In this document: one piece after another, positions 8,637-18,600 of the stretch
Layout of the letters: the number at the start of each line of letters is the position of its first letter
How positions within the stretch are numbered: the stretch's first letter is position 1
Origin: an uncultured Christensenella sp.
GTDB lineage: Bacteria; Bacillota; Clostridia; Christensenellales; Pumilibacteraceae
Assembly: GCA_910577435.1 (NCBI GenBank)
Contig: CAJTLV010000005.1
Location: 1 to 64,000, forward strand
Direction of reading: 5' to 3'
DNA length: 64,000 bases
Program-made: the position numbers and the translations under genes
The notes under the pieces: model-generated
Database searches by the model: none
Told to the model about the DNA's origin: nothing
What the model saw: only the letters and a program-made list of their open reading frames with translations

Positions 8637-9614
8637 CTAAATATTGAATTTGTATTTTATATAATGCGACTTACTCTCGCCCGCGCGAAGCACGGGGCTG
8701 TCGACATTATGCATATTTATTGCATTGGGCATATACTGCGGTTCGAGACAAAATCCGGTCCATTGTCCGTAATGACCGGACTTGCACTTGATATTTTCCA
8801 CATAGCCGCCGCTGTAAAACTGTACGCACGGCATATCCGTAGTCAGCTCCATAGTTATACCTGTCTTAACGCTCTCGACGCGGCATATGCGCTCGTCTCC
8901 GAATACGAAGTTATGATCGTAACCCTTAGTCGACGCCAATTCGGCGCAAGCGATGTTCTCGCCTATACGCTTGGGCGAAGTAAAATCGAACGGAGTACCG
9001 ATAACGCTTTTCAACTCGCCCGTCGGAATTAGTCCGCCGTCGACGGGAGTGTAACGAGGCGCGTTTATCGTAAGTATATTGTCGGTCATCTTGTCGCTGT
9101 TTTCCCCGTCGAGATTGAAATACGCGTGGTTTGTCGGACACCACAGCGTGTCCTTATCGGACGTCGCGTCGAACTTTACCGTGAGCGCGCCGTCGCTTAC
9201 GGTAAATTCAACAATCATTTTCAGTTCGCCGGGATAACCTTCCTCGCCGTCGGGCGACAGGTACGACATAACGACCGATTTGTCGTCGTGCCGTTCTACC
9301 GTAAACGCCCTTTTATCGAACCCGACCGTTCCGCCGTGCAAGTGGTTTTTTCCGTCATTGCACGCAAGCGTATACGTCTTGCCTCCCAGTGCGAACTTAC
9401 CGCCCGCTATGCGGTTAGCCACACGTCCTATCGTCGCGCCGGCAAACGTGCCGCTTGCTACGTAGTCCTCCACGCAGTCGAAACCGTAAACTATATCGAC
9501 GCCGTTCACTCTCAGCGCGTTTATGCGTGCGCCGACGTTGCAAATATCTACGGACAGTTTACCGTCCGAAATTGTATAAATAAATGCGTCCTTGCCGTAG
9601 TTTTTCTTGCTCAT
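8637..9614 (-). CDS. galM: Aldose 1-epimerase (galactose mutarotase)
   Basis: About 325 residues. It interconverts the alpha and beta anomers of galactose or glucose ahead of galactokinase. Family motifs are visible: GATIGRVANRI, the NHLHGG motif with catalytic-site histidine, TNHAYFNLDG and a C-terminal CLEPQYMPNA with the catalytic glutamate. The frame stays open upstream, but the ATG at 9614 is chosen because a GAGAG ribosome-binding site overlaps the galK stop codon 11 bases earlier. It is the last gene of the gal operon. Confidence 0.93.
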   Translation of the reverse strand: MSKKNYGKDAFIYTISDGKLSVDICNVGARINALRVNGVDIVYGFDCVEDYVASGTFAGATIGRVANRIAGGKFALGGKTYTLACNDGKNHLHGGTVGFDKRAFTVERHDDKSVVMSYLSPDGEEGYPGELKMIVEFTVSDGALTVKFDATSDKDTLWCPTNHAYFNLDGENSDKMTDNILTINAPRYTPVDGGLIPTGELKSVIGTPFDFTSPKRIGENIACAELASTKGYDHNFVFGDERICRVESVKTGITMELTTDMPCVQFYSGGYVENIKCKSGHYGQWTGFCLEPQYMPNAINMHNVDSPVLRAGESKSHYIKYKFNI

Positions 9615-9625
9615 AATACATTCTC

Positions 9626-10741
9626 TCAAAGTTTTTCGACGGTAATTCCGTCGGCTATTTCCGCGTCGTAGCACACTGCGTTATAACCCGTCGCTCGCGT
9701 ATACTTTTCACAAACGTACTTTTTGAAATCCTCGACTGCACCGCGTTTTACGAGCGAGATGGTGCAACCGCCGAAACCGGCGCCCGTCATTCTCGATCCC
9801 GCGCAGTCGGGGTGGCTTTGCGCCGCCGCCGCAAGCGCGTCGAGTTCTTTGCCCGTCACTTCGAAGAGATTGCGAAGCGACGCGTGCGACTCATTGAGAA
9901 GTCTGCCGAGCAATCTCATATCCCCCGCATTCATCGCCGCTTCCGCGCGGGCGACGCGAGCGCACTCGGACACGACGTGTTTTGCGCGGTCGTGTATCTT
10001 GCCCTCCAAAAGATGTTCGTAAAGCTCGAAATCGCGTTCGCCGACCTGCGCCAGGCACTCTATGTCAAGTTTGGTTTTGAGTATTTCGAGCGCTTTTTCG
10101 GTCTCGGCGCGGCGTTCGTTATACTTACTTTCCACGAGGTTGTGAGGCTTGTTGCAGTTTATTATGACTATCGAGTAATCGCCCGTGCGTATCGGCACGT
10201 ACTCGCACGTTACGTCGCTGCAATCGAGCAACATCGCGTATCCCGCCTTTCCGCACGCCGACGCATACTGATCCATAATTCCGCAGTTCACGCCGAGCGC
10301 ACGCTCCGCTTTTTGCGCAATCAGCGCAACGTCGCGCGGTTCGAAACTTTCGCCCGCGACCGTCGCCAATGCCGCGATAGTCGAGACCTCGATCGCCGCC
10401 GACGACGAAAGTCCGCTGCCGAACGGAACGGTGCAGTCGTGCAACATATCGCAACCTATGACCTTATGTCCGGCTTTACCCCACATAAGCGCGCTCATCG
10501 CCTGATAATTGCCGTATTTGAGCGCCTTGCCTTTTTCCAAATCGTTTATATCGAGCGTCGCTTTGTCCGGCAATGTCGTCCATTCGATATTGATTTTGTC
10601 GGTGCCGTTCGGTCTGACGTATACCGTATTTTTGAGCGACAGCGCGGCGGGAAACACCTTGCCGCCGCAATAGTCGATATGCTCGCCGATTATATTCACC
10701 CTGCCTGCGGCGGTGACTTTGAATGCGTACTTGTTATCCAT
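9626..10741 (-). CDS. galK: Galactokinase
   Basis: A 371-residue GHMP kinase that phosphorylates galactose to galactose-1-phosphate with ATP. It shows the galactokinase signature GRVNIIGEHIDY near residue 13, the GHMP ATP loop PFGSGLSSSAA near residue 110, and the C-terminal GAGFGGCTISLV motif. The length is normal. It overlaps the end of the upstream galT by 8 bases, which suggests translational coupling. Confidence 0.96.
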   Translation of the reverse strand: MDNKYAFKVTAAGRVNIIGEHIDYCGGKVFPAALSLKNTVYVRPNGTDKINIEWTTLPDKATLDINDLEKGKALKYGNYQAMSALMWGKAGHKVIGCDMLHDCTVPFGSGLSSSAAIEVSTIAALATVAGESFEPRDVALIAQKAERALGVNCGIMDQYASACGKAGYAMLLDCSDVTCEYVPIRTGDYSIVIINCNKPHNLVESKYNERRAETEKALEILKTKLDIECLAQVGERDFELYEHLLEGKIHDRAKHVVSECARVARAEAAMNAGDMRLLGRLLNESHASLRNLFEVTGKELDALAAAAQSHPDCAGSRMTGAGFGGCTISLVKRGAVEDFKKYVCEKYTRATGYNAVCYDAEIADGITVEKL

Positions 10742-12209
10742 TGATGTTTATTCCTTTCAAAAACTCGATAAATTGCCCGTCATTCTTGAAAACGGCGGTG
10801 TTGTGCAGGATTCTGCCGCATATACTGCCCAATTCTTTGCGCATAGCGTCGTGAACGTCGCGTTTTCCGTCCGCTTCATAAATCGACTTTGCCTCGTCGT
10901 ACACGAGCTTGAAGTCGGACAGATCTTTGGTCAGCTTGCCCGCCGTTATACATTTTTCGACGCGGCACAGTTCTTCGTCCAGTCTGCCCGGAAGAACAAA
11001 CAGTCCCTGCGCCTCGATAAGCCCTATGGATTCTTTCTTAACGATGTGGAATTCCGGGTGCGCGTGGAATACTCCGTCGGGAAATTCTTCGCTTGTGATA
11101 TTACTGCGCAGGATGATATTCATTTCGTAGCCTTTCGCAGTCTTTATCACCGTCGGGCTTACCGCGTTATGTATTCCGTCGCCGTCCTCGCACACGATGC
11201 CGAGCGCGGGATCGCTGTACCCCACCCACGCGGCGCGTATTTTTTCGCACACGGCCGCCATATCGTCGCGGCTGTCCGTCTCGACGCGAACGACAGTACC
11301 CGGCCAATCGACAATGCCGATCTTTACGTCGGGGAACGACTTGTCGAACAGCTGGCGCCTGACACCCGCCCTTTGCAACGGCAACACCTCGCCGCCGCCC
11401 TGATAATGGTCGTGCGCGAGCACGCTCCCGCCTATACGCGGAAGTGCGGCGTTACTGCCTATAAAGAAATGCGGGAACATATCGACGAAGTCCATAAGGT
11501 TGTAAAACGTCTGTTTGTCGACGTGCATCGGTATATGCTCGCCGTTCACCGCTATTCCGTGCTGATAGAAATATCCGTAAGGCGAGAATTGCCAAAACCA
11601 ATCGTGTCCGCCGAGCTTTATACCGACGGTGCGCAGAGTGCGTTTATTGCGTCCGCCGAAATTCTCGTTCTCGCGGCAGATCGTGCATTTGGGATAACCG
11701 CCGACGATCGAGTTACCGCTCGCAGCCTTTTTTGCGTCTCGAAACTCGGGCTTAGCCTTATTGATCGTTACAGTGATGTTATCCACGTCGAAGCGCGGAT
11801 TTTTGTCCAATACGCTCTTTTTTACGTAATCGTTTTTTATACAGTAACCGTACAGCCACTCGGTTGCGGCTTTACCGTCCTCATCTCGAAGTATCGCGTC
11901 GAACATATCCGCGACAGCCGACGGCATCAGCGAAAGCTCGCCCATAACCTTATCTATGAGCGCTTCCTCTTCGCCGTCTTTGACAAGCCGCGCCACCTTG
12001 CATTCCGCGACAAGCGCGGACAGCAATTCGTCGGGCAGTTCGCGGTTTCCGTCCGCCGTCGGCACTTCCGCCGCGTCGAAACAGGGCGCGCCTATGATCT
12101 CGCAAAGTTCGTTGCGCTTGTAAATTTTATCGCGCGGATCGAGCGACAGATTGCGCTCGGCATAGTCGATTAGCGAGCATATGATTTTTTTGAGTTCGTC
12201 CATAGACAC
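10734..12209 (-). CDS. galT: UDP-glucose-hexose-1-phosphate uridylyltransferase, family 2
   Basis: A 491-residue family-2 (Firmicutes-type) GalT that exchanges UMP between UDP-glucose and galactose-1-phosphate. Visible features are YPKCTICREN near residue 165, the histidine-triad-like LAHDHYQGG (catalytic histidine), and the intact FHAHPEFHIVKKE motif. It overlaps galK and is 68 bases from a second, more divergent galT-like gene upstream. A GGGGTG site precedes the ATG. This copy has all the family motifs and is probably the working Leloir enzyme. galE is not in the window. Confidence 0.93.
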   Translation of the reverse strand: MSMDELKKIICSLIDYAERNLSLDPRDKIYKRNELCEIIGAPCFDAAEVPTADGNRELPDELLSALVAECKVARLVKDGEEEALIDKVMGELSLMPSAVADMFDAILRDEDGKAATEWLYGYCIKNDYVKKSVLDKNPRFDVDNITVTINKAKPEFRDAKKAASGNSIVGGYPKCTICRENENFGGRNKRTLRTVGIKLGGHDWFWQFSPYGYFYQHGIAVNGEHIPMHVDKQTFYNLMDFVDMFPHFFIGSNAALPRIGGSVLAHDHYQGGGEVLPLQRAGVRRQLFDKSFPDVKIGIVDWPGTVVRVETDSRDDMAAVCEKIRAAWVGYSDPALGIVCEDGDGIHNAVSPTVIKTAKGYEMNIILRSNITSEEFPDGVFHAHPEFHIVKKESIGLIEAQGLFVLPGRLDEELCRVEKCITAGKLTKDLSDFKLVYDEAKSIYEADGKRDVHDAMRKELGSICGRILHNTAVFKNDGQFIEFLKGINING

Positions 12210-12277
12210 CCCGATATATTATGTGAATGCGATGCACGCAATGTTATTAGCGAGCCTGTCGCGCAATGTTACGCCGT

Positions 12278-13687
12278 TTACAGCGCTCTGATGTCCAATG
12301 TGTCGAAGAACGACTGAATGCCGACGTTATCGAAAACTGCGGTAGAGGCAAGTATCTTCTCGCACACAACGTCTATCTCGTCGTGGAGATTGAGTTTGGC
12401 TTCGAGCTTGCTGACCGTGCCGCCCTGCTCTTTCAGCATACGTTCTATCATCTTTACGAACGGCTTGATATCTGCGGGGACGTTAGCCGCGTCGAACGCG
12501 TTCGTACCGTCGAGATAAGACTGCACTTCTTTGAGTTGGGCGGACAGTTTAGTGGGCAATACGAAGTAACCCATAATGTCGGTGACGGACAGTGCGTCCG
12601 CTTTGATCTCGTCGTACTCGGCAGGCGTGCGGTGTTTCTTTTTGCCGTTGGAACGAAGCACAACGTCGAACACGTATTTGCCTGCGATCTTTCTTACGAT
12701 GACATTGCAAAAGTTCTTTTTGCCGTCCTTGTTGTCGATATTGTCGTCCGAATAACTCTTCCACGCGGTAACGAGCTTATCCGCAAACTCGACCGTCTTT
12801 TCGAGGTTGGAATGCGAAAAGCGAATGACCGTGCCGTACCAATCGACTACGCCGAGTTCCAAGTACGGATATTCTTTGGACTTGAAGCGCGCCTTGTATC
12901 CGGCACGAAGCATAGGCGTGGACTTCGCGCCCGTTTGGAAATGCTCGTGCGCGGTTATCTTTGCGCCCCCGTTTTCGACTACGGCATTCATACCGACAAA
13001 CCCGTCCGCGCCGATAAAGTCCGCCGCGAGCGCGAGTTTCTTTATAGTAGATATTCCGTCGGTGAGCGGAGTGTGTTCGCCGTTTGCCAGAACGCCGTGC
13101 CGTTCGAAATAGCGGTGACGCGAATAATTGAATATCCATTCCTCGCCGCCTATATCTATCGACGCGGGGCGCATATTTTCGTATCCGGCAAGACCGATAT
13201 TCTCCTTGCACAACGGACATTTGGGATAACCGGACGCTTCCGCCTGCGGCAAGAGATTGATAATTACCTCTATCTTGCTTTTCAGTTCCTTCGCCTCCCA
13301 GCGCTCGCTTTGATCGGAGTCGAGATTGATATACCCGCACTTGACGTTATAATCGTACAGGAATTCGAATGCCTTTTGAGGATTGACCGAATACGTATCG
13401 AAGAACAGGTCGTTCACTTCGGACGGTTTCAGGCTCACCGCATCCATTATCTCGCCGCGCGTCGCGTCGGTCTTGCCGTTTTCGGCGGCATAAGCGAGCA
13501 GAGGCGCGATCAGATCGTCGGGCGACGCCTGCGCGTCGACAAATTCCTCGTCGGGAGCTTCGGGCGCGAACTCGGTAATGCCGAGCAGTTTGCATATCCT
13601 GCGCGTCGCACGCGGCGCGTCCAGCTCGTCGAGAAGCAGTTGCGACTCGGCATACGCTATAAGATTCGAAATTTCCTTATCCAACAT
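12278..13687 (-). CDS. Second, divergent GalT-like uridylyltransferase
   Basis: A 469-residue paralogue of the next gene with the same layout: YPKCPLCKENIG, an AHEHFQTGA histidine motif in place of AHDHYQGGG, and conserved VVDWYGTVIRF. The downstream HPE/HIVKKE motif of family-2 GalT is not preserved; the aligned stretch reads RTPAEYDEIKADAL. It may act on another sugar phosphate or be a non-classical nucleotidyltransferase. The ATG at 13687 is chosen because AGGAG lies 10 bases upstream; the longer open frame runs into the neighbouring pseudouridine synthase gene. Confidence 0.8.
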   Translation of the reverse strand: MLDKEISNLIAYAESQLLLDELDAPRATRRICKLLGITEFAPEAPDEEFVDAQASPDDLIAPLLAYAAENGKTDATRGEIMDAVSLKPSEVNDLFFDTYSVNPQKAFEFLYDYNVKCGYINLDSDQSERWEAKELKSKIEVIINLLPQAEASGYPKCPLCKENIGLAGYENMRPASIDIGGEEWIFNYSRHRYFERHGVLANGEHTPLTDGISTIKKLALAADFIGADGFVGMNAVVENGGAKITAHEHFQTGAKSTPMLRAGYKARFKSKEYPYLELGVVDWYGTVIRFSHSNLEKTVEFADKLVTAWKSYSDDNIDNKDGKKNFCNVIVRKIAGKYVFDVVLRSNGKKKHRTPAEYDEIKADALSVTDIMGYFVLPTKLSAQLKEVQSYLDGTNAFDAANVPADIKPFVKMIERMLKEQGGTVSKLEAKLNLHDEIDVVCEKILASTAVFDNVGIQSFFDTLDIRAL

Positions 13688-13716
13688 AATTAAATATCTC
13701 CTGTTTTTAATTTTCG

Positions 13717-14781
13717 TTAATTGTAGTGTCCGTGCGTGATAGGTCGCACGGTATCGATCAACACGTCTGTGTCGAACTCGCTCCAAGGGAACTCTTCCGG
13801 CGGTTGCGCGACGAATCGCATAACGTCGCCGCTCACGGGATGAGTAAACACCAGTCGGTACGCCCACAGCGCGAGATTATTGCTTTTTATCAGTTTGTTT
13901 CCCGCATATTTATAATCGCCCACGATAGGCGCGCCCAGCGCTTTGAGCTGAACTCGAACTTGATGCGTCCTGCCGGTGATGAGTTTTACGGCGACGAGCG
14001 ACATTCCGTCCTTTTCGTCGAGAACAGTCACTTCGGACGCGGCGAGTTTGACTCCTTCCATTGTCGACGGCGCTACGGAAACGGTGTTCGTCTGCACGTC
14101 TTTCAACAGATAATGTTCCACCTTGCCCGTTCTGTTCGGTCTGCCCGACGTGACCGCCGCATACGACTTTTCGAACTCGCCTGCGCGTATCTGTTCGCTC
14201 AGCCGCCCCGCCGCCTTGCTCGTCTTGGCGAAAACCATAACGCCGCCCGTCGGTCTGTCCAATCTGTGAAGCAATCCGAGATACGCGTCGCCTTTCTTGT
14301 CGTACTTCTCGATCAAATACTTTTTAAGCTCTGTCAAGAAGTCGGGATCGCCGCTCGAATCGGCTTGCGACGGAATGTTCTGCGGCTTTATAACGACGAG
14401 AATATGATTGTCCTCGTACAGCACTTTGGGAAACTCGTTGCCGTCCGTCGTTTCGGGCGGAACATAAGGCTTCGGCTCTTCGCCCGACTTTACGACGTCC
14501 TTAACGTCAAGACGCAGCATTACCTTTGCCGTCGGTTTTTTCTCTTCGGGCTGCAGATCGTCGTCGCGCTTAAACTCGTGCCTGCCGCTTTCGCTCCCGT
14601 ACTGCTTTTTGCCGCCGTAGTTTTTGTCTTTTCCGTCGAACCTTTTTTTGTCGCCGTAATTTTTGCGTTCGCCGTCGTACCGCTTTTTGCCGCCGCGTTC
14701 GCTTTCGCGACGACCGCCGCCTTTGCCGTAATGTTTACGCTCGCCGCCGTTTATTGTCTTGTTTTCATCTTTGTCGTCCAC
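13717..14781 (-). CDS. RluA-family pseudouridine synthase with basic low-complexity N-terminus
   Basis: A 354-residue RNA pseudouridine synthase. The catalytic domain (about residues 110-350) has the RluA signature GLLHRLDRPTGGVM with the catalytic aspartate, plus RTHQVRVQLKALGAPIVGD. The first 75 or so residues are a disordered tail rich in Gly, Arg, Lys, Tyr and Asp with repeated KKRYDG/KKRFDG-like units, probably for RNA contact. The GTG start at 14781 is preferred: GGAGG lies 5 bases upstream and the codon overlaps the upstream TAG by one base (TAGTG). An ATG at 14793 lacks a ribosome-binding site. The exact rRNA target cannot be named. Confidence 0.88.
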   Translation of the reverse strand: MDDKDENKTINGGERKHYGKGGGRRESERGGKKRYDGERKNYGDKKRFDGKDKNYGGKKQYGSESGRHEFKRDDDLQPEEKKPTAKVMLRLDVKDVVKSGEEPKPYVPPETTDGNEFPKVLYEDNHILVVIKPQNIPSQADSSGDPDFLTELKKYLIEKYDKKGDAYLGLLHRLDRPTGGVMVFAKTSKAAGRLSEQIRAGEFEKSYAAVTSGRPNRTGKVEHYLLKDVQTNTVSVAPSTMEGVKLAASEVTVLDEKDGMSLVAVKLITGRTHQVRVQLKALGAPIVGDYKYAGNKLIKSNNLALWAYRLVFTHPVSGDVMRFVAQPPEEFPWSEFDTDVLIDTVRPITHGHYN

Positions 14782-15632
14782 TAAGACCTCCATAAGCCGC
14801 TGCATCCGCACGGCAGTGCGATGTTTTGCGCGGGCAGGCATACCTCATAGCTCTCCGTCCGTCCGCGCGGCATTGTAAGCGATAGAATGTTCTCGATAGT
14901 CTGCGGTTGCAATCCCGTCGTGTAGCTGTTGATAAGGAAAAATGCGGGATCGGCGCAAAGGACCTTTGTACAAAGTTCTACGAGGTCGTATACGTCGTCT
15001 TCCATCCGCCAAACCTCGCCCGACGCGCCGCGCCCGTAGCTGGGCGGATCCATTATCACCGCGTCGTAAGTCTTGCCTCGCTTTATCTCGCGCGTGACGA
15101 ACTTTTTGCAGTCGTCGACAATGTATCGGGTATTCGTCTCCGCAACGTCGTTCAGCTTGCAGTGTCTGCGCGCACGCTCGACCATACCCTTAGCCGCGTC
15201 TACGTGCGTCACGACAGCTCCGCGCTTTGCGAGAACAGCCGTCGACGCACCCGTATATGCGAACAGATTGAGTATTTTGAGCTGTCTGCCTTTCTTCGCC
15301 GCCCCGTCTACCTCATAGGACAGCTTGTCCCAGTTGACCGCTTGTTCGGGAAACAGTCCCGTGTGCTTGAACCCCATCGGCTTGACGATGAACTTCATAT
15401 CACGCCAGCCTATCTGCCACTCGTCGGGCATCTTCTTATACACGATCCACTTCCCGCCGCCCGACCTGTCGCGCTCATAGCGCGCGTGACAGTCGAACGC
15501 CGAATAGTCGACGGTCACCCGCCATATCGCCTGCGGATCGGGGCGAAGCAACGTGACGTTTCCCCAACGTTCGAGTTTGAGACCGTCGCCCGTGCCGAGT
15601 ATCTCGTAATCTTTCCAATCGGGCGCTAACAT
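14781..15632 (-). CDS. Class I SAM-dependent rRNA methyltransferase (RlmI/RlmK-like)
   Basis: A 283-residue methyltransferase. SAM-binding motif LNLFAYTGAST lies near residue 123, an acidic DAAKGM follows, and the catalytic DPPSYGRG lies near residue 195. A GLFPEQ element, typical of the RlmK/RlmI group, comes before motif I. There is no PUA domain, so it is shorter than RlmI. Its first codons overlap the end of ileS by 7 bases and its stop overlaps the next start by one base, so the three genes form a tight translation-related operon. Confidence 0.85.
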   Translation of the reverse strand: MLAPDWKDYEILGTGDGLKLERWGNVTLLRPDPQAIWRVTVDYSAFDCHARYERDRSGGGKWIVYKKMPDEWQIGWRDMKFIVKPMGFKHTGLFPEQAVNWDKLSYEVDGAAKKGRQLKILNLFAYTGASTAVLAKRGAVVTHVDAAKGMVERARRHCKLNDVAETNTRYIVDDCKKFVTREIKRGKTYDAVIMDPPSYGRGASGEVWRMEDDVYDLVELCTKVLCADPAFFLINSYTTGLQPQTIENILSLTMPRGRTESYEVCLPAQNIALPCGCSGLWRS

Positions 15633-18600
15633 TTCTCTATCGCAAGCGCCACGTCGTGACCGTTAATATCTGCGGCGACTGCGTCCGCGCGTCCCGCCGC
15701 CTTGCCCACTTCGAGCGCGAGAGTGACTTTCGCTATGCGCTCGCCGTGAGCAGCGAACACGCCGTCGATAAATTTATCGCCGTTATAGTACAGCTTTATC
15801 CTGTCTGTAACGTCGAAGCCCGCCGACTTTCGCATAGTCTGGATCTTGGAAATAAGCTCCCGCGCGCACCCTTCCGCGATGAGCTCGTCGGTGAGCGCAA
15901 CGTCGAGCGCGACGGTCATATCCGCGCTTTGCTCTACCGAGTATCCGTCCGCGCCGCGCGTCGCGATGAGCATATCGTCCTTAGTCAGTTCGACGGTCTG
16001 CCCGTCCGTATCGAACTTATACACTCCGCCGCCGAGCGCGGTTTTCGCCGCCTCGTCGCCGTTTTCGGCGAGACGCGCGCGAATGGCTCCGACAAGTTTT
16101 CCGTACTTCGGTCCGACGGTTTTGAGTTGCGGCTTTACGTCATAACCCGTAAGCTCGTTAGTGCCGCCGAGTACGACATCTTTGACGTTCAGCTCGTCGG
16201 CGAGGATATACGAATACTCTGTCGGGAACTCGCCGGACACGACCGCTTTCGCGAGCGTCTGCCTGTTCTTTATCCCGCTCTTGTTCCGCGCCGCTCTGCC
16301 AAGCTCCGCCGCGAGAATGACGCGCTCCATATCGGCGGTCAGTTTTGCGTCGATTTTGAATTGTTTCGCCGTCGGGTAATCCGCCATATGCACGGAGATC
16401 GGCGCTTTGCCGTCGACGGTGCGCGTGATGTTTTGATATATTTCTTCCGCTATGAACGGCGTGAACGGCGCCGTCAGTTTCGCAACGGTATCGAGCGCGG
16501 TATACAACGTATAGAACGCCGCCGTTTTGTCGTCGCCCATTCCGCCTGCCCAGAACCTGTCGCGCGAGCGGCGCACATACCAGTTTGAAAGCTGTTCCGT
16601 GAAATCGCCGATGAGCTTTGCCGCTTCGTATATCTTATACTCTTCCAGATATGCGTTGACCTTGCCGACGACCGTGCCGAGCGCCGACAAAAGCCACTTG
16701 TCGAGCAGTGAATACTTGACCTTTTTCGCGTTTACCTTCGTCGGGTCGAAACTGTCTATATCGGCGTATAGGCAATAGAACGCGTAAGTATTGTACAGCG
16801 TGCCGAGATACTTGTTCTGCGACTCGACGACCGCTTTCCGATAGAACCGCGACGGCAGATACGGCGCGGAGTTCGTGTAGAAATACCAACGCACCGCGTC
16901 CGCGCCGCACGCGTCGAATACCGCGAACGGGTCGACGACGTTGCCCAAGTGCTTGGACTGCTTGCGCCCCTGCTCGTCGGTGACGTGACCGAGTACCAAA
17001 CAGTTTTTGAACGGCGCCTTGCCGAACATAAGCGTCGAAATGACGAGCAGCGTATAGAACCAGCCGCGCGTCTGATCGACCGCTTCGGATATGAAGTTTG
17101 CGGGGAATGTCTTTTCGAACGTCTCTTTGTTTTCGAACGGATAATGATACTGCGCGAACGGCATAGATCCCGAATCGTACCAGCAATCGATGACTTCGGG
17201 CGTGCGCTTCATAGTGCCGCCGCACGAACAGCGGTAAGTCGCTCCGTCGACGTAGGGCTTGTGCAGTTCGATATCGCCCTTTATTCCGCATTTTTCTTTG
17301 AGTTCTTTTTTAGAACCTATCGCCTCGGTCTTTCCGCACTTGTCGCACACCCAGATAGGAAGCGGCGTGCCCCAATACCTGTCGCGCGACAATCCCCAAT
17401 CGATCACGTTTTCCAAGAAGTTGCCCATTCTGCCCGTGCCGATCGACTGCGGATACCAATTGACGGACGCATTGTTTTTTATAAGTTCGTCCTTGACCGC
17501 CGTCGTCTTTATGAACCAGCTCGACCGCGCGTAATATATGAGCGGCGTGTTGCACCGCCAGCAGAACGGATAACTGTGCGTATACATCGGCGCGGATATG
17601 AGAAGTCCGCGCGTCTTTAAGTCTTTGAGTATGAGCTTGTCCGCGTCCTTGCAGAACTGCCCCGCGAAATCTTGCGGCTCGGTGAACCGTCCGCGCTCGT
17701 CGATGGTCATTACGAGCGGCAGATCGTTCGCCTTGCCGACGCGCGAGTCGTCCTCGCCGAACGCGGGCGCGATGTGGACTATGCCCGTGCCGTCGGTGAG
17801 CGTTACATACCCGTCGGCAACCACACGGTAACAGTCCTTTTCGCCGGTGTACGTGCGGTAAAGCGGCGCATAGTGCGCGCCGACGAGTTCTTTACCCTTG
17901 TACGTCTTTATTATCTTGTAGTTTTCGAAATGCTTGCCGACGAGCTGTTCCGCAAGTATATACCTGTTGCCGTCGACGTCGATAAGCGCATAATCGTAAT
18001 CCGGACCTACGCACAGCGCGACGTTGGACGGGAGCGTCCAAGGCGTAGTCGTCCACGCGAGAAATTTGACGTTGCCGCCGCCGAAATCCGAATCGAACGC
18101 GACGACAGCCGATTTCTCTGTCACATCCTTATAACCCTGCGCCACCTCGTGCGACGACAGCGCCGTGCCGCAACGCGGGCAGTACGGAACTATCTTGTGT
18201 CCTTTATAAATCAGATCGCGATCGAAAATATTTTTAAGTGACCACCACACCGATTCGATATAATTGTCATCGTAAGTGACGTACGGATGATCCATATCCG
18301 CCCAATACCCGACGCGGTCGGACATTACTTCCCATTCGGATTTATACTTCCACACGCTCTTTTTGCACTTGTCTATAAACGGCTCTACGCCGTACTTTTC
18401 GATGTCCTGTTTGCCGTCGATGCCCAGCGACTTTTCCACTTCCAACTCGACGGGCAGACCGTGTGTATCCCAACCCGCTTTGCGCAAAACGTGCTTGCCG
18501 CGCATAGTATGAAAACGCGGGATTATATCTTTCATAGCGCGCGTCAAAACGTGTCCGACGTGCGGCTTGCCGTTAGCCGTCGGCGGACCGTCGTAGAACG

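Noticed and set aside
10713..12173. 486-codon plus-strand frame opposite galT (and a similar 475-codon frame at 12266-13693)
   Set aside because: Antisense shadows of the two GalT genes, with no start signals or recognisable domains.
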